Assembly: GCA_020849615.1 (NCBI GenBank)
Contig: JADLFW010000040.1
Coordinates: 1 to 64,000 of the forward strand
Origin: Phycisphaerales bacterium
GTDB lineage: Bacteria; Planctomycetota; Phycisphaerae; Phycisphaerales; UBA1924
Direction: 5' to 3'
DNA: 64,000 nt
The notes under the pieces are model-generated. The model saw only the letters and a program-made list of their open reading frames with translations, ran no database searches and had not been told where the DNA came from. This document shows positions 58,793 to 64,000 of the stretch, piece by piece. The position numbers were made by a program, and so were the translations under genes. Each line of letters begins with the position of its first letter. Position 1 is the stretch's first letter.

Positions 58793-59788
58793 TCAGAACA
58801 GGAAGCTGATGCCCAAGCCGGCGAAGAAGTTGTCGGCCTCCTGGTTGAGGCCGACGCCGATACGGCCGTCGAGCTGGATGCGGGTGTGGATGAGCCAGGT
58901 GGCGCCGAAGTCGGTGTAGTGGGCGGCGTCGTTGTCCTTGGTGTTGGGCCCGAGGATGTAGTACTCGGCGAAGCCCGTCCAGCGGTCGGCGATGGGGAAG
59001 GAGAGATAAAGGGAGGCCTGGCCCTGGGTGAAGCGGTCACCGTCGGTTGTCGGGAAGGCGAGGTTGAAGTTGCCGCCGAGGGTGAAACCCTTCCAGGGGT
59101 CGCCGATAGCCTGGCCGAGATCGGAAGCCCAGATGAGCTTGAAAGTGGGCTCGGCGATCTGGGTGCTGATGGAGTCGGAACCACCGCCGAGCGTGGACTG
59201 GGCGCCGAGCGCGAGGCGCGGGCGCCAGCCCTTCTGGTCGAGGAGCTTGAGCTTGAAGCCCAGCGCGACATCGCTCCATCCGTCGGTGGAGTCAGATGCG
59301 GAGCCATCGTCGGTGGTTGACCAGGTGAAGCCGGAAGTGATGAAGCGGAGCTCGAAGCGGTCGTCGATGATGCCGAGGCGGGCGAGCACCTCGGGGGCGT
59401 TGTGGCGGCGGGTTTCGACATCATCACGGTCGCGGTAGGTGAACGTATAACCGGTTTCGAGGTTGAAGCGTCCCCTGGGCTGGATGCCGGCGCCATCGCT
59501 GAACGACGGGCGGTCGGTGGAGATAGTCAGGGTGTCGGCGGGCTTGATGTCCTGGGATTCCTGGGCAAGCGCCGCGGCGGGGGCTGCGCACACTGCGGCG
59601 GAGGCAACCCAGAGGCGGGGGTCGGGAATGCGGTGAGTTGTCGGGCGGCGCGGCGAGCGGGGTTTGCGGCCGGCCGCGCGGGATTCTTCGCGCCAATCGG
59701 CGATGAACGTGCGGAGCAGGTTCAGTTCGGCGGCGACGCCGGCGGCGGCGAGGAGAAGAGGCAGCGTACGGGCGAGAACATCTCTCAT
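58793..59788 (-). CDS. Outer-membrane beta-barrel transporter-like protein
   Basis: A 331-residue exported protein that looks like an outer-membrane channel of the phenol/MetA-pathway type: alternating amphipathic strands (GRFNLETGYTFTYRDRDD, RLALGAQSTLGGGSDSI, GQASLYLSFPIADRWTGFAE) and a C-terminal Phe, as needed for barrel insertion. The N-terminus is unusual: one hydrophobic helix (about 8-22), a 30-residue basic stretch, then a second signal-like segment cut after AALAQ. The true start may therefore be further downstream than ATG 59788. Confidence 0.78.
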   Translation of the reverse strand: MRDVLARTLPLLLAAAGVAAELNLLRTFIADWREESRAAGRKPRSPRRPTTHRIPDPRLWVASAAVCAAPAAALAQESQDIKPADTLTISTDRPSFSDGAGIQPRGRFNLETGYTFTYRDRDDVETRRHNAPEVLARLGIIDDRFELRFITSGFTWSTTDDGSASDSTDGWSDVALGFKLKLLDQKGWRPRLALGAQSTLGGGSDSISTQIAEPTFKLIWASDLGQAIGDPWKGFTLGGNFNLAFPTTDGDRFTQGQASLYLSFPIADRWTGFAEYYILGPNTKDNDAAHYTDFGATWLIHTRIQLDGRIGVGLNQEADNFFAGLGISFLF

Positions 59789-60028
59789 GGATGGGCTCCG
59801 GGTTGGGCGTCGGTCTTCACACGAACGCTGCAAGTGTCGACGGCCCGGCGGTCGGCGTCGATCAGGGCGTCATCAAGAGATCGGGCGGCAGCGCAAGGGG
59901 GTTATCAAGAAGGCCGGCGCGGGCCGCGGCGTTTATGGCTTCTTTACGGGCCCGCGCGGTTTGCTTATGCGCGGTTGAGCGACCGGCGGGCGGCGCGGGT
60001 GAATGCTGATGGCGTCGGGAGGCTGACC

Positions 60029-60151
60029 ATGAAGGACCTCGTGTATCTCATCGTGTCCGGGGCGTGCCTGGCGGGAACGCTGGTGCTGCTGCGAGTGTGC
60101 GCTGCGCTGATGCCATCGGCTGGGCCGGGCGGGAAGGGGGGGCAGGCGTGA
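60029..60151 (+). CDS. Small membrane protein upstream of kdpF
   Basis: A 40-residue protein with one transmembrane helix (LVYLIVSGACLAGTLVLLRV) and a Gly/Lys tail. Its stop overlaps the kdpF start (GTGA), so it is part of the kdp operon. Small proteins occur at this place in other kdp operons; the function is unknown. Confidence 0.7.
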   Translation: MKDLVYLIVSGACLAGTLVLLRVCAALMPSAGPGGKGGQA

Positions 60152-60240
60152 CCGTGATTTACGTGATCGGCGCGATCGTGGCGGCGGGGTTGCTGATCTA
60201 CCTGCTGGCGGCGCTACTGAAGCCGGAGTGGTTCCAATGA
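60148..60240 (+). CDS. kdpF: KdpF, small subunit of the K+-transporting ATPase
   Basis: A 30-residue membrane peptide ending in LLAALLKPEWFQ, the typical KdpF end. It starts with GTG 60148 and overlaps kdpA by 4 nt (ATGA). KdpF stabilises the Kdp complex. Confidence 0.88.
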   Translation: MTVIYVIGAIVAAGLLIYLLAALLKPEWFQ

Positions 60241-62009
60241 CTGTGAATGCGGTGGTGCAGTTGGCGCTGTTTCTCGGGGTGCTGCTGGCGGCGGTGAAGC
60301 CGCTGGGGTGGTACATGGCGCGCGTGCTGGAGGGCGGGCCCGGCGCGGCGCCGCTGGGGCTCGGGCGCGTGCTGGGCCCGGCGGAGCCGGTGATCTACCG
60401 GCTGTGCGGGGTGAGGCCCGGCGGAGACGGCAAACCGGAGGAGATGGGGTGGAAGGCGTACGCGGTGGGGATCCTGCTGTTCAACGCGGCGGGGTTCATC
60501 GCGGTGTACGGGTTGCAGCGGCTGCAGCATGTGCTTCCGGGGAATCCGGCGGGGCTGGGCCCGGTGGAGGCGGGGTCGGCGTTCAACACGGCGGTGTCGT
60601 TCGTGTCGAACACGAACTGGCAGGGGTACGGCGGCGAGGTGACGATGTCGTACCTGACGCAGATGATGGGGCTGGGGGTGCAGAACTTCGTGAGCGCGGC
60701 GACGGGGATCGCGGTGCTGGCGGCGCTGGTGCGCGGGCTGGGGAGGCGTGAAGCGCACGGGATCGGCAACTGCTGGGCGGACCTGACACGGGTGACGCTG
60801 TACATCCTGGTGCCGTTGTCGGCGGTGCTGGCGGTGGGTCTGGTGAGCCAGGGGGTCGTGCAGACGATGCGAGGCCCGGCCGAGGCGGTGTTGACGGCGC
60901 CGCTGGCGGGCGCGGATGGGAAGGCGGTGGCGGCGCAGGTGATCCCGCTGGGCCCGGCGGCCTCGCAGATCGCGATCAAGCAGCTGGGGACGAACGGGGG
61001 CGGGTTCTTCAACGTGAACTCGGCGCACCCGCTGGAGAATCCGACGGCGATCTCGAACTTCCTGGAGGTGCTGGCGATCCTGTTGATTCCGGCCGGGCTG
61101 TGCTGGACGTTCGGGGAGATGGTGAAGGACAGGAGGCAGGGGTGGGCGGTGCTGGCGGCGATGGTGGTGATCTTCGTGCCGCTGCTGGCGGCGACGGTGG
61201 GGCTGGAGCAGGCGGGCAATCCCGGGGTGGGGGCGCTGGGGGTGGATCTGGCGGCATCCGCCGCGCAGCCCGGCGGGAACATGGAAGGCAAGGAGGCCCG
61301 GTTCGGCGTGGTGAACTCGGCGCTGTGGGCGACGGCGACGACGGCGGCGAGCAACGGCAGCGTCAACTCGATGCACGACTCGTTCACGCCGCTGGGCGGG
61401 CTGATCCCGATGTGGCTGATGCAGCTGGGGGAGGTGGTGTTCGGGGGGGTAGGGAGCGGGCTGTACGGGATGCTGATGTTCGTGATCGTGGCGGTGTTCA
61501 TCGCCGGGTTGATGGTGGGGCGGACGCCGGAGTACCTGGGGAAGAAGATCGAGCCGTTCGAGATGAAGATGGCGGCGATCGCGGTGCTGGTGCCGTGCGC
61601 GGTGGTGCTGACGGGGACGGCGATCGCGGTGCTGACGCCCGCGGCCCGGGCGACCGTGAGCAACCCGGGCCCGCACGGGTTCAGCCAGGTGCTGTACGCC
61701 TTCAGCAGCGCGGGGAACAACAACGGATCGGCGTTCGCGGGGCTCGGGGCGAACACACCGTTCTACAACGTGGCGCTGGGGCTGGCGATGTGGTTGTCGC
61801 GGTTCTGGATCATCGTGCCGGTGCTGGCGGCGGCGGGGTCGCTGGCGGTGAAGAAATCGGCGCCGGTGACGAGCGGGACGCTGCCGACGCACGGGCCGGT
61901 GTTCGTGGGGATGCTGGTGGCGGTGGTGATCGTGGTCGGGGCCCTGACATTCGTGCCGGCGCTGGCGCTGGGCCCGGTGGTGGAGCATCTGCAGTTGATG
62001 GGGAGGTGA
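60237..62009 (+). CDS. kdpA: KdpA, K+-channel-like subunit of the Kdp ATPase
   Basis: A 590-residue inner-membrane protein with the four pore regions of KdpA: SFVSNTNWQGYGGEVTMSYL, QLGTNGGGFFNVNSAHPLEN, PMWLMQLGEVVFGGVGSGLY and SSAGNNNGSAFAGLGANT. It is full length (E. coli 557). KdpA selects K+ while the P-type ATPase KdpB supplies energy. Unusually, kdpB and kdpC do not follow: after 51 bp comes a phosphatase-like gene. They may be elsewhere in the genome. Confidence 0.95.
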   Translation: MTVNAVVQLALFLGVLLAAVKPLGWYMARVLEGGPGAAPLGLGRVLGPAEPVIYRLCGVRPGGDGKPEEMGWKAYAVGILLFNAAGFIAVYGLQRLQHVLPGNPAGLGPVEAGSAFNTAVSFVSNTNWQGYGGEVTMSYLTQMMGLGVQNFVSAATGIAVLAALVRGLGRREAHGIGNCWADLTRVTLYILVPLSAVLAVGLVSQGVVQTMRGPAEAVLTAPLAGADGKAVAAQVIPLGPAASQIAIKQLGTNGGGFFNVNSAHPLENPTAISNFLEVLAILLIPAGLCWTFGEMVKDRRQGWAVLAAMVVIFVPLLAATVGLEQAGNPGVGALGVDLAASAAQPGGNMEGKEARFGVVNSALWATATTAASNGSVNSMHDSFTPLGGLIPMWLMQLGEVVFGGVGSGLYGMLMFVIVAVFIAGLMVGRTPEYLGKKIEPFEMKMAAIAVLVPCAVVLTGTAIAVLTPAARATVSNPGPHGFSQVLYAFSSAGNNNGSAFAGLGANTPFYNVALGLAMWLSRFWIIVPVLAAAGSLAVKKSAPVTSGTLPTHGPVFVGMLVAVVIVVGALTFVPALALGPVVEHLQLMGR

Positions 62010-62060
62010 GGGGGGTGATATGGTGACGGCGATTCGTGGCCCGGTGAAGGGGTGTTCGCC

Positions 62061-63044
62061 ATGCGACCAGGACGCTGCTGTGCCGTTGCGCTCGTGCTGA
62101 TCGCGGGAGCGATGGGCGGGTGTTCAACTTCGGACGAGGCGCGCGGGCCTGGCGGCGCGGCGGCGCAGGCCCGGCCTGCAGTCGAGGCACCCACGATGGC
62201 GGATGCAGCGCCTCGGGACTATCCGGGGATCCACAACGCGGTGGCGTACCACGAGGGGTTCCTGTCCGGCAGCGTGCCGGAGGGGGATGCGGGGTTTGAC
62301 ACGCTGGCGGCGATGGGGGTGAGGACGATCATCAGCGTGGATGGGGCGGAGCCTGAGGTGGGGCGGGCGCGGGCCCGGGGGATGCGGTACATCCATCTGC
62401 CGATCGGATACAACGGGATTGACGAGCAGCGGAAACTGGAGCTGGTGCGGGCCACGCGGGATGCGATGCGGGATGGCCCGGTGTATATCCACTGCCACCA
62501 CGGGAAGCACCGCAGCGCGGGGGCGGCCGCGGCGGTGGCGGCGAGCCTTGGCTGGGATACTCCCGAGGGGGCCGTGGCGCGGATGAAGGTGTCGGGGACA
62601 GCGCCCAACTACACGGGGCTGTACGCGTGCGCGGCGAGCGCGCGGGTGCTGGCTGCCAGCGCGATCGACGCGGTTGCGGCGGAGTTCCCGGAAGTCTCGC
62701 GGCCATCGGGGTTCGTGAAGGGGATGGTCGAGGCCGATGAGATCATGGAGCACCTGAAGGCGATCGAGAGGGCGGGCTGGAGGGCGCCGGCGGACCATCC
62801 GGACCTGGTGCCGGTTGCGGAGGCCGCGCGGCTGGCGGACCTGCTGCGCGTGCTGGCGGAGGGTGACCGGGCCCGGGGCGAGCCGGCGGAGTTCGCGGCC
62901 CTGATGCGGGAGAGTGGCGAGCGGGCCGCGGCACTTGAAGAGGGGCTCGCGGTCGAGGGAGTGCCGGACGGGGCGGAGCTGACGCGGCGGTTCAAGGTGG
63001 TGGCGGCGTCGTGCAAAGACTGCCACTCGAAGCACCGCGACTGA
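62061..63044 (+). CDS. Lipoprotein: dual-specificity-phosphatase-like domain plus cytochrome c-like C-terminus
   Basis: A 327-residue predicted lipoprotein with lipobox GAMGGC. A phosphatase domain of the DSP/tyrosine type follows, with the P-loop HCHHGKHRSAG (C-X5-R) at about residues 148-158 and an upstream LPIGYNGIDEQ strand-loop where the general acid would lie. The C-terminal 120 residues are helical and end VVAASCKDCHSKHRD: a CxxCH haem-binding motif placed like that of cytochrome c'. I know no family with this pairing. GTG 62052 is also in frame. It lies between kdpA and a K+/H+ antiporter. Confidence 0.8.
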   Translation: MRPGRCCAVALVLIAGAMGGCSTSDEARGPGGAAAQARPAVEAPTMADAAPRDYPGIHNAVAYHEGFLSGSVPEGDAGFDTLAAMGVRTIISVDGAEPEVGRARARGMRYIHLPIGYNGIDEQRKLELVRATRDAMRDGPVYIHCHHGKHRSAGAAAAVAASLGWDTPEGAVARMKVSGTAPNYTGLYACAASARVLAASAIDAVAAEFPEVSRPSGFVKGMVEADEIMEHLKAIERAGWRAPADHPDLVPVAEAARLADLLRVLAEGDRARGEPAEFAALMRESGERAAALEEGLAVEGVPDGAELTRRFKVVAASCKDCHSKHRD

Positions 63045-63107
63045 GGCGGGGCGGTGTAATACTCGCCGGGGCCGGGAAGGCGGCCGTGCCGAGTTATACA
63101 CTCCGCA

Positions 63108-64000
63108 ATGACGAGCTTTCCGAGCTTCATGCTGCTCGCCGCCGGTGTGCACGAGCTTCCGCTGCTGACCACGATCGCGGCCGCGTTTGCGGCGGCGTGG
63201 GTGCTGGGCCTGGTGACGCACCGGCTGGGGTTGTCGCCGATCGTGGGCTACCTGCTGGCGGGGGTGGTGATCGGCCCGTACACGCCGGGGTTTACCGGTG
63301 ATGTGAAGCTGGCGCAGCAGTTGGCCGAGGTCGGGGTGATCCTGCTGATGTTCGGGGTGGGGCTGCATTTCCACCTGGCTGACCTGCTGAAGGTGAAGGG
63401 TGTGGCGGTGCCGGGGGCGGTGGGGCAGAGCCTGGTGGCGACGGTGGCGACGGTCGCGGTCTTCTGGCTGCTGGGCTGGCCCGTGCGGTCCGGGGTGGTG
63501 CTGGGGATGGCGATGGCGGTGGCGAGCACGGTGGTGCTGCTGCGGGTGCTGATGGACCGGGGGATGCTGAACACGAGCCACGGGCACGTGGCGGTGGGCT
63601 GGCTGATCGTGGAGGACATCTTCACGGTGCTGGCGCTGGTGCTGGTGCCGATCTTCGCGGTGGAGGCGCCGGGGGCGGGCGGGGCGGCGGCGGGATCGGG
63701 CGGGCTGTCGGGGCTGGCGACGGTGGGGTGGGCGGTGCTGAAGCTGGTGGCGCTGGTGGCGATCGTGCTGCTGGCGGGGTCGAAGGTGGTGCCGTGGGTG
63801 CTGACGCAGGTGGCGAAGCTGCGGTCGAGCGAGTTGTTCACGCTGACGGTGCTGGTGCTGTCGGTGACGATCGCGGTGGGGTCGGCGACGATCTTCGGGG
63901 CGTCGGTGGCGCTGGGGGCGTTCCTGGCGGGGATGGTGGTGGCGCAGTCTCCGGTGAGCCACCAGGCGGCGGCGGATGCGCTGCCGATGCGGGACGCGTT
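63108..64000 (+). CDS. Monovalent cation:proton antiporter (CPA2, YbaL-like), 3' truncated by window
   Basis: The first 297 residues of a CPA2 antiporter. THRLGLSPIVGYLLAGVVIG, VGVILLMFGVGLHFHLADLL and GWLIVEDIFTVLALVLVPIF follow the YbaL/KefB pattern, including the paired acidic residues in the ion-binding helix. The start at ATG 63108 gives the expected N-terminus before the first helix. The C-terminal part, where a TrkA-N domain would lie, is outside the window. With kdpFA it suggests a local K+ theme. Confidence 0.9.
   Translation, partial: MTSFPSFMLLAAGVHELPLLTTIAAAFAAAWVLGLVTHRLGLSPIVGYLLAGVVIGPYTPGFTGDVKLAQQLAEVGVILLMFGVGLHFHLADLLKVKGVAVPGAVGQSLVATVATVAVFWLLGWPVRSGVVLGMAMAVASTVVLLRVLMDRGMLNTSHGHVAVGWLIVEDIFTVLALVLVPIFAVEAPGAGGAAAGSGGLSGLATVGWAVLKLVALVAIVLLAGSKVVPWVLTQVAKLRSSELFTLTVLVLSVTIAVGSATIFGASVALGAFLAGMVVAQSPVSHQAAADALPMRDA

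Noticed and set aside
59789-60028. Possible c-di-AMP riboswitch before the kdp genes
   Set aside because: No recognisable conserved core in the 240-bp leader.
60198-61988. 596-residue minus-strand frame opposite kdpA
   Set aside because: His/Arg/Pro-rich antisense translation; kdpA is certain.
1-64000. High frequency of GGGCC/GGCCC words in the chromosome and apparent paucity in the island
   Set aside because: Visible by eye but not counted; it may only reflect codon choice at Arg-Ala and Gly-Pro pairs.

Overview
The window is very GC-rich chromosomal DNA, most likely from a Phycisphaerae-type planctomycete. The signs are PEP-CTERM secreted proteins, proteins ending in paired 'NGDG.VDFADYLEFLN.YD' dockerin-like repeats with a terminal Gly-Cys, a type II secretion/prepilin-like protein inside a sugar operon, and genes packed with ATGA/GTGA overlaps. 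The species is not identified.

Left part (1-12.2 kb). The end of a membrane pyrophosphatase is followed by a crcB-DUF190 fluoride pair, a PEP-CTERM protein, and a four-gene operon (papain/C39-like peptidase, RLAN-domain RimK-like ATP-grasp ligase, GCS2-type carboxylate-amine ligase, MFS transporter). That operon looks like a peptide-like metabolite or protein-modification system. A hybrid PAS histidine kinase coupled to a LuxR-type response regulator and a Fur-family regulator follow.

Middle-left (12.2-32.6 kb). This is a glycan-use region: a LacI regulator, a secreted six-hairpin enzyme, a glycoamylase/GH144-like lipoprotein, a GH94 phosphorylase, a GH1 beta-glucosidase, a binding protein with two ABC permeases (no ATPase), a prepilin-like protein, a PEP-CTERM protein and two dockerin-type proteins. 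Six near-identical 14-bp LacI-type operators (TGNAANCGNTTNCA) lie in front of these genes. Several overlap a TTGAC-type promoter in the same geometry, so the region reads as one regulon. Beta-glucan, perhaps beta-1,2-glucan, is my best guess for the substrate.

Middle (32.6-44.0 kb). Housekeeping and small conserved genes: two tRNA-Ser, rpoZ, a stand-alone CoaC-type flavoprotein, an AbgT-family transporter, tilS followed by a receiver-like protein lacking the phospho-acceptor Asp, an ECF sigma factor, ctaB and a secreted EEP-family phosphohydrolase.

Mobile island (44,061-55,717). A tRNA-Arg(UCU) gene is split in two by an 11.7-kb element. Its 5' half is at 44,022-44,060 and its 3' half at 55,711-55,752, with the 7-nt anticodon loop CTTCTAA at both junctions. 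The element encodes a tyrosine integrase and carries its own intact tRNA-Arg(UCU), which can replace the broken one. It also has an AlpA-like HTH protein, a prim-pol/VapE helicase beside an iteron-rich non-coding region, a small-terminase-like protein and a scaffold-like coiled-coil protein. I see no portal, major capsid, large terminase or tail gene. This is the layout of a phage satellite. Next to the integrase it carries a three-gene module (PD-(D/E)XK-like protein, Ser/Thr kinase, unknown alpha/beta protein) that looks like anti-phage cargo. This island is the most novel part of the window.

Right end (55.8-64.0 kb). An ECF sigma factor overlaps, tail to tail, two YeeE/YedE-type transporters. 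Then come a ferritin-like DUF2202 protein, an outer-membrane beta-barrel protein, a kdpF-kdpA pair with no kdpB behind it, a lipoprotein joining a dual-specificity-phosphatase-like domain to a C-terminal haem-binding CxxCH, and the start of a YbaL-type K+/H+ antiporter that runs off the window.
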